Source of the DNA: Halogeometricum limi
GTDB taxonomy: Archaea; Halobacteriota; Halobacteria; Halobacteriales; Haloferacaceae
NCBI RefSeq assembly: GCF_900115785.1
Contig: NZ_FOYS01000004.1
Coordinates: forward strand, 356,489-420,488
Length of the DNA: 64,000 nt
Direction of reading: 5' to 3'
The first letter of the stretch is position 1. Every line of letters starts with the position of its first letter. The translations under genes and the position numbers were made by a program. The notes under the pieces were generated by a model, which did no database searches, was not told where the DNA came from, and saw only the letters and a program-made list of their open reading frames with translations. This document shows, piece by piece, positions 44,267 to 52,683 of this stretch.

Positions 44267-44974
44267 TCAGGAGAGCGTCCGGAGGTCCGCCAACATCTCG
44301 TCCAAGTCGCGGTTCGAGATGGCGAGCGAGAATCCGTCGAGGCTGGCGAGTGCGGGTGCGTGCTCCCACAGGTCGTCCTCGGTGAGGCCGTGGAGGACGA
44401 CGGCGTTCGGCGTCGGGTTCACGACGCGCATCGCGACCAGGGGCGACTCCCCTCGACTGACGCCCGTGAAGACGAGTGCGCGACTCGTCGACTGGCCGTA
44501 GAGCCGGTAAAACTCCTCCGAGGAGAGACGCGTGATGGCCTGAATGCTGTTGATGACGGTGTGACCGCTGACGTGGTCGTGGTCCCCGCGGACGAGTTCC
44601 GTCGCGTCCATCACCTCGTAGAGGCGTTCCAGCGGCATCGACGTCGAGTACTCGCGGAGGTCCTGTACGATGTCGCTCTCGAACCCGGCGGAGATGACGC
44701 GCGCGTACTGTCGGATTCGGCTTCCCCCGCGCGACTGGTCGATATCGAGGAGGGCTTCGACCATCCGGCGGACGACGCCGATACCGGGGCTCTCGCGACG
44801 GCCGCTCTCGTAGTCGGAAATGACCGACGACGACACGTCCAGTTGCTCTGCGAGCGCCGTCTGCGAGACGTCGAAGTCGGTCCGCCACTTCCGAAGCGTC
44901 GCACCGGCGTCGTCGCTCAACGTTATCTCACCGGCGATTCGACGTGCGAGTTCGTCGCGCGGAACGTCGCTCAT
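44267..44974 (-). CDS. XRE-family transcriptional regulator
   Basis: A 235-residue protein. An N-terminal helix-turn-helix (about residues 22-80) reads ATLRKWRTDFDVSQTALAEQ and then SSSVISDYESGRRESPGIGV, a Cro/cI-type fold. The C-terminal part (about 90-235) has ALVFTGVSRGESPLVAMRVV and NAVVLHGL, a small sensory domain seen in archaeal regulators of this class. It is probably a DNA-binding repressor or activator. Targets are not evident. The downstream hypothetical gene has its own promoter. Confidence 0.88.
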   Translation of the reverse strand: MSDVPRDELARRIAGEITLSDDAGATLRKWRTDFDVSQTALAEQLDVSSSVISDYESGRRESPGIGVVRRMVEALLDIDQSRGGSRIRQYARVISAGFESDIVQDLREYSTSMPLERLYEVMDATELVRGDHDHVSGHTVINSIQAITRLSSEEFYRLYGQSTSRALVFTGVSRGESPLVAMRVVNPTPNAVVLHGLTEDDLWEHAPALASLDGFSLAISNRDLDEMLADLRTLS

Positions 44975-45116
44975 CGACGCTCACTCCGCTGTTCGTCCCC
45001 GACCATGCTCGGTAAAAGCTGTGTGACTCGTGCGCAAAAGCGTATCGAAAGTCGGGTTCGACGAACGACGAGATGCCGTGGGAACGTTCAAGAGGTGGAG
45101 CGCGTCACTCTCCTGT

Positions 45117-45779
45117 GTGCCATCGACTATCGTCCACCTCGCGCTGGCCGGGTTGCTCGCCGCCGCCCTCCTCGGCGACGACTTCGACGGCCGAAGCCTC
45201 CTCGTCGTCTTCGCGTTCACCGCGCTTCCGGATTTAGACGTGGTCGCGGAACCGTTCCTCCCCGGTGCGCACCGTTCGCTCGGCCACACGTTCTTGCTAC
45301 CGCTCCTCTTGTTCGCCGTCCTCGCGTGGGACACGCGACGGGGGGCAGCGTCCCTCCTCTGGCGACGGTACGGCGCGCGCGGCGTGAAAGTCGCGTGGAT
45401 GGCGGCCCTTTGTCTCCTCGCCGCGGGCATCCTCCCCGACCTGTTCGTCGGCGGCGTCAACGCGTTCTACCCGGTGCACGACCGGTTCTACACGTTCGAC
45501 GGCCGACTCGTCTACTCGACCGACAGAGGCTGGGTGCAGACGTTCGTCGAACTGTCGCCGCCGGACCCGAAGCCGACGCGGACGACGGCGAACTTCCAGT
45601 TCCGCACCGTCCTCGACGCCGAACCGACGCGCGGAGTGGAGGCGACTCCCGGGGAGGGGCGTGTCGAGCGAATCTTCCCCGTCGCGACGACGGGCTTTCG
45701 GTTCGGGATGGTCCTCCTCGCTCTCGTCGTCGTCCCGGTCAGACTGTGGGGGTCGCGACTCCGCCGGTTCGTCGGCTGA
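45117..45779 (+). CDS. Metal-dependent hydrolase-like membrane protein (YdjM/DUF457 type)
   Basis: A 220-residue membrane protein with a GTG start, MPSTIVHLALAGLLAAALLG. The conserved histidine of the TxxH start is followed by FTALPDLDVV with paired aspartates, and by HRSLGHTFLLPLL, the HR-x2-GHT motif. These are the diagnostic residues of the LexA-regulated inner-membrane hydrolase family YdjM. A periplasmic-type loop of about 70 residues precedes the last helix. The substrate is unknown. I use the GTG because the upstream in-frame extension is not protein-like. Confidence 0.8.
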   Translation: MPSTIVHLALAGLLAAALLGDDFDGRSLLVVFAFTALPDLDVVAEPFLPGAHRSLGHTFLLPLLLFAVLAWDTRRGAASLLWRRYGARGVKVAWMAALCLLAAGILPDLFVGGVNAFYPVHDRFYTFDGRLVYSTDRGWVQTFVELSPPDPKPTRTTANFQFRTVLDAEPTRGVEATPGEGRVERIFPVATTGFRFGMVLLALVVVPVRLWGSRLRRFVG

Positions 45780-45827
45780 GTCTCCGGTTTCGGCGCGTTC
45801 TTGTCGGTAGACCGAGGACGGTAGCGC

Positions 45828-46322
45828 ATGACCGAGACGACCGTCCGACCGTACGAGTCGACCGACTCGGCGGCGCTGTGGGAGTTGAAACGCGGCTTCG
45901 AACTGGGTATCGGCGAGCACACCGGCCCCGAGGACAAACAGTCGAAGTACGAGGGAAAGCTCACCGACGACTACCGGGAACGGTGGCTGGCGTGGGTGGA
46001 CCGCTGTGTGGACGAGGACCCGGCATGCGTCAGCGTCGCCGCGGTGGAGGACGAACTCGTCGGCTACGCGTTCGTCCTCCCCGAGTCGCTGTCGTTCGTC
46101 TGGGACGCCGCCGTCCTCAACGAGATATTCCTCGCGCCCGACGCGCGCGGGACGGGCGTCGCGGACGACCTGATGGACGCGGCACTCGACTGCGCCCGCG
46201 CACAGGACCTCCCCCTCGATCGGATGGTACTGGACGTGGACCGCGAGAACGACCGTGCGCGGGCGTTCTACGACCGCTACGGCTTCGAACACTGGGGCGA
46301 GATGGTCGCCCGCGACCTCTGA
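45828..46322 (+). CDS. GNAT-family N-acetyltransferase
   Basis: A 164-residue GNAT protein. The acetyl-CoA binding loop is in EIFLAPDARGTGVADDLMD (R-G-T-G-V at about 107), followed by the helix of motif A. The C-terminal motif B is RENDRARAFYDRYGFEHWGE. It transfers acetyl from acetyl-CoA to an unidentified amine. It is convergent with the frameshifted acetyltransferase gene immediately downstream. Confidence 0.88.
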   Translation: MTETTVRPYESTDSAALWELKRGFELGIGEHTGPEDKQSKYEGKLTDDYRERWLAWVDRCVDEDPACVSVAAVEDELVGYAFVLPESLSFVWDAAVLNEIFLAPDARGTGVADDLMDAALDCARAQDLPLDRMVLDVDRENDRARAFYDRYGFEHWGEMVARDL

Positions 46323-46326
46323 CCGG

Positions 46327-47005
46327 TCAGGGAGAGTCCGAGAGCGACTCCGTGAACGACACCGAGTCCTCGGCGCCGCCGGCCTCGCGCCACTCTGCTC
46401 GGATAATCGAGTACCGCGCCTCGTCGCGGACCGACCCGTCGGCGAACTGCATCTCCCGCCGGAGAACGCCGTCGAACCGGCCGCCCGCGGCGTCGACGTA
46501 CTTCTCGACCGCCCGTCGGGACGAGTCGTTCTCGGCGGCGACGCTCACGAGGACGGCGTCGATATCGAGTCGGTCGGACGCGAGCGTCAGCAGTGCGCGG
46601 GCGCGTTCGCCGGAGTAACCGCGGCCCCAGTACGGCTTTCGGAGCCAGATACCGGGTTTGGCGACGTCTCTGTCCCAGTCGAAGTCGAGTCCGGCCATCC
46701 CGACGAGTTCGTCGTCTCCCCCGTCGGCGTCACCGGTATCGGTGTCGCCAACGCTGTCCCGGAGTCGGATGGCGTACTCCGCGGCGTCCCTCGTCCCACA
46801 TCTTCTCGGTGCGGGCGAGGAACTCTCGCGACTCGTTCGGCGTGCGGTGGGGACCCCACGGGACGTGTTCGGTCACTTCGTCGATAGCCTCGGCACCGGC
46901 ACGGCAGTACCGGTACAGTTCCAGCGGCGACACCTCCTCGCGCGTCAGGCGGCGGAGGCGCAGTCGGTCGGTCCGTATCTCGATGGGGAACTCGTAGCCG
47001 ACCAC
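46327..47005 (-). pseudogene. Frameshifted GNAT acetyltransferase (RimJ/RimL type)
   Basis: Two minus-strand frames join to make one GNAT protein. From 47005 the N-terminus reads IEIRTDRLRLRRLTREEVSP, then EKMWDEG, after which the frame becomes Arg/His-rich. In another frame, from about 46785, good coding resumes as DAAEYAIRLRDSVGDTDTGD and continues through GIWLRKPYWGRGYSGERARA to the stop at 46327. A single-base change near 46785 would restore about 226 residues. It is either a true pseudogene, programmed frameshifting (unlikely), or a sequencing error. Confidence 0.75.
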
Positions 47006-47038
47006 ACCGTCGCCCGAAAAGAAGCTACCTCCGGTGTG

Positions 47039-47491
47039 TCACTCGACCCCACGCATCGTCTTCTCCTTCCGACCGGTCAGGTCGTCGGGAGCGAGACGGT
47101 ACATCTCGAACGTCAGTTCTTCGGTCGGTCGGTCGTAGATGGTGACGAACGGGACGTCCATCGTCCGCATCGCCTCGACGATGGTCGAGTCGAGTTGCGC
47201 CTCCGTCACCTCGCGGAGGGCGCCGCGGGCGACGACGGACTTCCACCCGTCGGGGGTGTTCTGGTGGACGACGACGGAGATGGTACTGGAGGCGTTCACG
47301 AACTCGCGTTTCTCGGACTCGGGCGCGAACGCGAGACGGAGGTAGACGTGCTCGTGCTCGGCGTCGAAGCCGTACGAGACGGGGATGGCGTACGACACGT
47401 CGTCCTTCGCGAAGGCGGCGACGGCGGTGCCGCCGGAGCCGAGGAACTCGACTATCTCGTCGTGGTTCATGGAGACTGACTGTTCGGCCAT
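47039..47491 (-). CDS. Pyridoxamine 5'-phosphate oxidase-fold protein
   Basis: A 150-residue flavin-split-barrel protein starting MAEQSVSMNHDEIVEFLGSG. The strands TAVAAFAKDDVSYAIPVSYG, HVYLRLAFAPESEK, STISVVVHQNTPDGWKSVVA and GALREV follow the PPOX order. Such proteins bind FMN or F420. The TATA box at 47514-47523 is 27 bp from the ATG at 47491, supporting the start. The substrate is unknown. It lies divergent from the membrane protein gene at 47633. Confidence 0.85.
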   Translation of the reverse strand: MAEQSVSMNHDEIVEFLGSGGTAVAAFAKDDVSYAIPVSYGFDAEHEHVYLRLAFAPESEKREFVNASSTISVVVHQNTPDGWKSVVARGALREVTEAQLDSTIVEAMRTMDVPFVTIYDRPTEELTFEMYRLAPDDLTGRKEKTMRGVE

Positions 47492-47632
47492 GGCTGAAGA
47501 TACGGGCGCGGCCGATATAAAATGTCGTCGAGTGGAGGGGTGTCGGAGTTCGTCGGGAGCACCACCGCGCCTCTCACCCGTCGGCAGCGTTAGCCGGCCC
47601 GTAGCTAAGGACGGCAGTCGCATCTCGCGCAT

Positions 47633-48502
47633 GTGAAGCGACGCGCCGCAGATGACAGATGGTGGAACGTACGTACGGCGAGTGTGGCGGCTGTAATCGT
47701 CCTGTTCGCCGCGGTGAGAGCGCTCCTCGGCGAGGGGCTCTCACTGGACCTCCTCGCCGGTGGACTCGTGGCCGCGACGGTCGTCTTCGGCCCGTTCGTC
47801 GCTCTCGGCGGTGCGGTCGGTGTCTTCGTCGGTGACGCGGCGACTGCGTCCGTCGGCGCGTGGACGGTCCTCGACGCGGTCGGCGTCGCCGCGATTCCGC
47901 TCGGAGTCGGTCTGTTGTGGGGTCACGCCGGAGTCGCCCGCGCGGGAGCCGCGCCGCGGATGGCGACCGCTCGGGAGGTCGGCGAGTACGCCGTCGTGAC
48001 GGTCGCCGCCGTCGTCACCGCGCTCGCGGTCGAAGCGTGGCTCGCGCCGGTGCTCGGTCTGCAACCGTTCTTCGTCGGCTACGCGGCGTTCCTCGGAGAC
48101 GCGGCACTCGTCGCGGTCGTCGGACTCCTCGCTCTGTGGACGCTCGGTCGCGTCGACACGGCGTCGTTCGCCGTCGTCAGCCCCGACGCCGACGGGCGAG
48201 TCGGCCTCCGCGGCGTCTCGCTCGTCGCCGTCTTCGCTGTGGGCTGGTACGTCGTCGGAACGGGTATCGCCGCGCTGACCCACGACGTCCGCCTCTCGGC
48301 GACGGCGGCGGACGTGACGGCGGACGCCGCGGCAGTCGCCGGGTCCGGTACCATCGGGACGGTGCTCGGTCGCGTCCTCGTCGTCCTCTGGGCCGCGGGT
48401 GACCTCGTCGTGTTCGGACTCGGTGCCGTCGCCGTCTCGGCGCTCGCCTACGCGTCGACGACTCGCCTCGGGCGGTCACCGCGTGTCAGCGGAAGTCGGT
48501 AG
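47633..48502 (+). CDS. Polytopic membrane protein of unknown function
   Basis: A 289-residue protein with a GTG start and about seven hydrophobic segments rich in Ala, Val and Gly (for example VAAVIVLFAAVRALLG, FGPFVALGGAVGVFVGD, VSLVAVFAVGWYVVG and VLVVLWAAGDLVVFGLGAVA). No transporter or enzyme motif is visible. The overall pattern resembles ECF-type substrate-binding membrane proteins, but I cannot support that further. It stands alone between the PPOX-type gene and the GMC oxidoreductase locus. Confidence 0.65.
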   Translation: MKRRAADDRWWNVRTASVAAVIVLFAAVRALLGEGLSLDLLAGGLVAATVVFGPFVALGGAVGVFVGDAATASVGAWTVLDAVGVAAIPLGVGLLWGHAGVARAGAAPRMATAREVGEYAVVTVAAVVTALAVEAWLAPVLGLQPFFVGYAAFLGDAALVAVVGLLALWTLGRVDTASFAVVSPDADGRVGLRGVSLVAVFAVGWYVVGTGIAALTHDVRLSATAADVTADAAAVAGSGTIGTVLGRVLVVLWAAGDLVVFGLGAVAVSALAYASTTRLGRSPRVSGSR

Positions 48503-48611
48503 TTCGGCGGTTTAGTCGGCCAATAACGCGAGACTCGAACACGGAGGCTGTCGACCGAACGACAGTACTTGGCTCGTAACTAATTATTTCTGTATAAATT
48601 CGCTGGATAGA

Positions 48612-48677
48612 ATGGCTATTCTGGAGGCGTTTTCGAGGAGTCTCGTCGAGGCGACTGTGGTTCGGTGGGACGCGTGA
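48612..48677 (+). CDS. Possible 21-residue leader peptide before the GMC oxidoreductase operon
   Basis: ATG at 48612 opens MAILEAFSRSLVEATVVRWD, then Ala and a TGA at 48675-48677. That stop overlaps the GTG of the next gene (48674), an arrangement typical of translational coupling. TATA candidates are TAATTATTT (about 48580) and TGTATAAA (48591-48598); the first would place transcription start just before this ATG. It may equally be untranslated leader. Confidence 0.3.
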   Translation: MAILEAFSRSLVEATVVRWDA

Positions 48678-49216
48678 AACTCACGCGCCGCGACGCCCTC
48701 GTCGCCCTCGGCGGACTGACGGCGGGCGTCGCGGTGAGCGGAACGACCGCGAGCGTGGCCGACGTGGCGGACGACACGGAGACGGCGGCGGTCGGCACGG
48801 AAGCACGCGTGGACGCGGCGACGGCCATCGCAGCGGTCGTCTACCCGTCCGCGGTCACCGCCGAACGGGAGTTCGTCGAGACGTTCGTGTTCGGACGGTC
48901 GGAACCGCGTCCGGGGCACTTCGACGGACTCGCGTCGGCGATCGACGACGTCGAGCAGTTCGCCCGCGCGCGGTTCGGCGGACCGACGGCCTCGCTCTCC
49001 TCGCGGGAACGCCGCCGTCTCTTGGACGACATCGGCGCCTACGCCGCACACGCGAATCCGAACGGGACGAGCGCAGAGCGCGTTCGACACTACCTCGTGA
49101 ACGACCTGTTGTACGCGCTGGTCACGCATCCGAAAGGCGGCGAACTGTTCGGCGTCCCGAACCCGCCGGGCTATCCCGGCGGAACGGAGCGGTACCAACG
49201 GGGGCCGACGCGGTGA
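48674..49216 (+). CDS. Gluconate 2-dehydrogenase subunit 3-like Tat protein
   Basis: A 180-residue small subunit with a twin-arginine signal: MKLTRRDALVALGGLTAGVA. The mature part has the family pattern AATAIAAVVYPSAVTAEREF, the EFVETFVFGR and FDGLASAIDDVEQFARARF helices, and NPPGYPGGTERYQRG. Such subunits accompany GMC-type flavoprotein dehydrogenases and help export them across the membrane. I prefer the GTG at 48674 over one three codons upstream. Its stop overlaps the GMC gene by four bases. Confidence 0.82.
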   Translation: MKLTRRDALVALGGLTAGVAVSGTTASVADVADDTETAAVGTEARVDAATAIAAVVYPSAVTAEREFVETFVFGRSEPRPGHFDGLASAIDDVEQFARARFGGPTASLSSRERRRLLDDIGAYAAHANPNGTSAERVRHYLVNDLLYALVTHPKGGELFGVPNPPGYPGGTERYQRGPTR

Positions 49217-50910
49217 GCACCCGTTCGCCGGGCGACCGCAGACCGGTCGCCGACGCGGACGTCTGTATCGTCGGTTCCGGGCCGGCCGGCGCACTCGTCG
49301 CCGACGCGCTGGCCGCGCGGGGTCGCCGCGTCACCGTGCTCGACGCGGGCGAGCGATACTCGCCGCGAGACCGCAGTCGCTGGGCGGAGTTGTGGCTTCG
49401 GCCCGACTTCGACCACAACGACTTCTGGCTCGACGACGACCGCGACGCCTACTCGTCGTCGGGCGAGATATTCGCTCGACTCAACGACGTCCGCGTCAAG
49501 GGCGTCGGCGGGTCGTCGCTCCTCTGGAACGGGAACACGCCTCGACTCCACGAGAGAGACTTCGAGTCGGTCGAACGCGACGGGACCGGCGTCGACTGGC
49601 CCATCGGCTACGACGACCTTCGGCCCTACTACGCGGCCGCCGAACGCGAGATGGGCGTCTCCGGCGAGGACGACAACCCGCACGGACCGCCGCGGGAGGA
49701 ACCGTTCCCGATGCCCGGCTTTCCCCGGTCGTACAGCGACCGCCTGTTCGCGGAGGCCTGCGACGCACTCGGTATCTCGATGGCAACGCAGCCGAAGGCC
49801 ATCGCGTCGGAAGCCGACGGGGACCGCCCGGCCTGCGACGGCTACGGCGTCTGTAACGCCTGTCCCGTCGGTGCGAAGTACACCGCCGAACAGCACGTCC
49901 ACCGCGCCGAAGAACGCGGTGCGACGGTCATCGACCGGGCGCAGGTGCTCGAACTGGAGCACGACGAACGCGGCGAGCGAGTGACCGCCGCCGTCTACGC
50001 GACGCCGGACGGGAAGACGCACAGACAGGAGGCGACGACGTTCGTCCTCGCGGCCGGCGGGATAGAGACACCCAGACTCCTCCTCCTGTCGGATTCGGAC
50101 GTTTACCCCGACGGCATGGCGAACACGAGCGGTGCCGTCGGGCGGTATCTCATGGACCACTCGGAGATAGAGGTGCACGCCGTCCTCGAAGACGAGCACA
50201 CCTGGCAGAACAACATCGGCTTCGTGTCGAGTCGGTCCGACCAGTTCTACACCCCCGACGAGGGGGTTCCGGGGTCGTTCGCGCTGGTGTTTCACAACAC
50301 GGCGGGACCGACGGCCGGCGGGTTCATGCAGTCCAAGACGGCGGTCCAACAGCTCCGCACGCTCGCGGGCAACCCCGACGCGGAGACGTTCGAAGAGACC
50401 GTCTCGGACCCGTTCAACTCGGTCCGACTGGGCGACGACCTGTTTGACGACGTCGACTCCGCGGGCACCCACGGTGTCGGCATCCGAGCGGTCAGCGAAG
50501 TGCTCCCGCGCGCGGAGAACCGGGTGACGCTCGACGAGTCGACGACCGACAACCACGGCCGGCCGGTGCCGGACGTCTCGCTTCAGTACGGCGACCACGA
50601 ACGGGAGACGCTCGACTACGCCGAGGAGGTCGTTCGAGACGTCATGGACGAACTCGGCGCGGAGGTCACGAGCGTCGTCGATATCGACGACAGCAAACTC
50701 ATGGGGTCGCACCACATCGGGACGACGCGGATGGGGTCGGACCCGCAGTCGAGCGTCGTCGACGCGGACTGTCGCACGCACGACCTCGACAATCTCTGGG
50801 TCGCCTCCAGCAGCGTCTTCCCCACTAGCGGCGCGGTGAACCCGACGCTCACCATCGGTGCGCTCTCGCTCCGAGTCGCAGAGCACGTGGACTCGGTGCT
50901 GACGGGGTAA
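49213..50910 (+). CDS. GMC-family FAD-dependent oxidoreductase
   Basis: A 565-residue flavoprotein with a GTG start. The FAD Rossmann motif VCIVGSGPAGALVADALAAR is near residues 17-36, followed by VTVLDAGERYSPRDR. The GMC signature region is VGGSSLLWNGNTPRLHERDF. A second pattern, ETPRLLLLSDSDVYPDGMAN, follows, and the C-terminal SHHIGTTRMG and NPTLTIGALSLRVAEHV contain the catalytic His region. With the Tat subunit upstream it should oxidise a sugar, alcohol or polyol and pass electrons to the respiratory chain. The substrate is unknown. Confidence 0.9.
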   Translation: MSTRSPGDRRPVADADVCIVGSGPAGALVADALAARGRRVTVLDAGERYSPRDRSRWAELWLRPDFDHNDFWLDDDRDAYSSSGEIFARLNDVRVKGVGGSSLLWNGNTPRLHERDFESVERDGTGVDWPIGYDDLRPYYAAAEREMGVSGEDDNPHGPPREEPFPMPGFPRSYSDRLFAEACDALGISMATQPKAIASEADGDRPACDGYGVCNACPVGAKYTAEQHVHRAEERGATVIDRAQVLELEHDERGERVTAAVYATPDGKTHRQEATTFVLAAGGIETPRLLLLSDSDVYPDGMANTSGAVGRYLMDHSEIEVHAVLEDEHTWQNNIGFVSSRSDQFYTPDEGVPGSFALVFHNTAGPTAGGFMQSKTAVQQLRTLAGNPDAETFEETVSDPFNSVRLGDDLFDDVDSAGTHGVGIRAVSEVLPRAENRVTLDESTTDNHGRPVPDVSLQYGDHERETLDYAEEVVRDVMDELGAEVTSVVDIDDSKLMGSHHIGTTRMGSDPQSSVVDADCRTHDLDNLWVASSSVFPTSGAVNPTLTIGALSLRVAEHVDSVLTG

Positions 50911-50949
50911 TTTCGGGCGCTCTCGGTCGGATACGAGACGACTCGCGGT

Positions 50950-51711
50950 TCAGGCGTCCGGGCCGTCCCACTCGCCGAGGACGAGGGAGTTGTCGCCGTC
51001 GTCCCAGACGACGGTGACCGTCGCCGCTCGGAAACTGATAGTCGAACCGTCTGCTTCTCCGGACGGGGTCGAGGTTGGCGTTGCCGTCGGGGTTGCGGTC
51101 GGCGTCGACGTCGAGGTTGCCGTTGCCGTCGGCGTCGGGGTACTTGGGCCGTCGTCGCCGCCGTTCGGTGGGCCGTTGTCGCCGCCGTTCGGTGGGCCGT
51201 TGTCGCCGCCGTTCGGTGGGCCGTTGTCGCCGCCGTTCGATGGACCGTTGTCGCCGCCGTTCGGTGGGCCTTCTTGCTGACTGCCGCTCCATCCGACGCT
51301 GGACCACGGTTCGGGGTGGCTCTCTCGGGGTCTGTATGCCCTCCCCACCCGGGGGTCACCGCCGTCAGTCGCGCGCTGGACGGCCCCCCGTACGTCGACG
51401 CTCTCGCCGGCGACGACGCGGTCGGACTCGGTGAGTTCGGCCCACCGCCACTCGAAGTTTCGTCGTGTTCCCGAGACGTTCACGTTCTCGACGCGAACGT
51501 AGACGTTCTCGGCGGCGAGGCTGTCTCCGGAGTGGTACGTCACGACGAACTCGTCGCTCTCGTACTCCCAGTCGACGACACCGAACTTCGCTTCCGACTC
51601 GCTTCGCTCAGAGACGGCGAGCGTCTGCGACCCGATGCTGACCCCGAGAACGATGACGACGATGGCGAGGAACGCCGTCGCGACGGCCGGCGATGCCCCC
51701 CTGTCGGTCAT
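50950..51711 (-). CDS. Type IV pilin-like protein with NGGDNGPP repeats
   Basis: A 253-residue protein beginning MTDRGASPAVATAFLAIVVI, the charged-then-hydrophobic N-terminus of haloarchaeal pilin-like proteins. A domain of about 110 residues (AENVYVRVENVNVSGTRRNF) is followed by five copies of an 8-residue repeat (GPPNGGDN; one copy GPSNGGDN). A Thr/Pro/Ala-rich stretch (TPTATATSTSTPTATPT) and a final strand segment, VTVVWDDGDNSLVLGEWDG, complete it. It is probably a surface or pilus-associated protein. The repeats may be length-variable. It is convergent with the GMC gene. Confidence 0.7.
   Translation of the reverse strand: MTDRGASPAVATAFLAIVVIVLGVSIGSQTLAVSERSESEAKFGVVDWEYESDEFVVTYHSGDSLAAENVYVRVENVNVSGTRRNFEWRWAELTESDRVVAGESVDVRGAVQRATDGGDPRVGRAYRPRESHPEPWSSVGWSGSQQEGPPNGGDNGPSNGGDNGPPNGGDNGPPNGGDNGPPNGGDDGPSTPTPTATATSTSTPTATPTATPTSTPSGEADGSTISFRAATVTVVWDDGDNSLVLGEWDGPDA
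51154..51273. repeat. Five tandem 24-bp repeats inside the pilin-like gene
   Basis: Units start at 51154, 51178, 51202, 51226 and 51250. Units 1-3 are identical on the plus strand, unit 4 has two substitutions and unit 5 diverges in its last bases. They stay in frame with the minus-strand gene. Confidence 0.9.
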
Positions 51712-51824
51712 GCCAGTGTATTCGGGTACTTCGGGATGAATGTTCTGGTTTTTAAAATGTTTTCGAGATATTATTTATTTTTGTCTAATTTATTTCCACT
51801 TCTAGTAATACATTCGACAGAATG

Positions 51825-52577
51825 TCACGTGAGGAGGAGAAGCGCGGTGTAGCCAGTCGCTCCGAGACCGAACGCCCAAAATCGGCTCTCTCTGTCCGTC
51901 GGGAGTTCTTCTTTGATGGCGTTGAGTAGAATTCCGCCCGCCAGGGCGGCGAACAGGAGACCGAGAATCGTCTCGGAGACGTCGACGAAGAGGCCGGCGA
52001 CGACACCAGAAGCGATGGCGCCAGCGAGCACCCACCGGCCGACTCGGTCGTACGTCGCGCGGTGGTGTTCGCGGAGGCTCACGTCGTTCACGGCGAAGTG
52101 GACGGCCATCGCCGTGACGTAGAACGCGAGACTCCACGCGCCCGCCGTCTCGCGGTGGACGAGCAGGTAGCCGACGAGAGCGTTGTACGCCGCGAACGAC
52201 CCGACGTGGAGCCAGAAGACACCGGTCGACGTTCGCGTCCCCGACTCGTCCGGCGCGCCGTCCGGCCGCCGACGAGAGCGCCGAACGAACTGTTCGAGGC
52301 CGTAGAACGCGACGAACCCGAAGAGCGCCGCGAGGAACACCGCGTGACTATCCACCGTGCCGAGGAACGTGCTCGCCGTCCTCTCGCCGGCCGTCAGGGT
52401 CTGGTGGTGCTCCGTCAACTCGGGGAGGACGTGGACGAACACGTAGGCGACCGACACACCGCCACCGAGCGAGAGCCAGCGACTCCGCGGCATGCGACCG
52501 AACCCTCGAACGCGTCCGGCGACGAAGTGGGCCGCGACCAGTACGGTCGCCGAGAGCAAGAGGACGAACGGTGACAC
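51825..52577 (-). CDS. Polytopic membrane protein, ZIP-like
   Basis: A 250-residue membrane protein with a GTG start, MSPFVLLLSATVLVAAHFVA. About seven or eight hydrophobic segments are visible. VAYVFVHVLPELTEHH in an early helix and MAVHFAVNDVSLREHHR in the middle put His/Glu inside or beside helices. This is reminiscent of the metal-binding helices of ZIP transporters, and FVDVSETILGLLFAALAGGI resembles the last helices of that family. The similarity is limited, so a divalent-metal transport role is only a suggestion. Confidence 0.6.
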   Translation of the reverse strand: MSPFVLLLSATVLVAAHFVAGRVRGFGRMPRSRWLSLGGGVSVAYVFVHVLPELTEHHQTLTAGERTASTFLGTVDSHAVFLAALFGFVAFYGLEQFVRRSRRRPDGAPDESGTRTSTGVFWLHVGSFAAYNALVGYLLVHRETAGAWSLAFYVTAMAVHFAVNDVSLREHHRATYDRVGRWVLAGAIASGVVAGLFVDVSETILGLLFAALAGGILLNAIKEELPTDRESRFWAFGLGATGYTALLLLT

Positions 52578-52683
52578 GGGCGAACGTTCCGAATGGCTCT
52601 CGAATAAGCGTGCGGGCCGGGCCGTCCGGCGGCGCGAACGGCGCTCCGAAACCACTAACCGCGCCTCGTTCCTCCCTCCGGTA

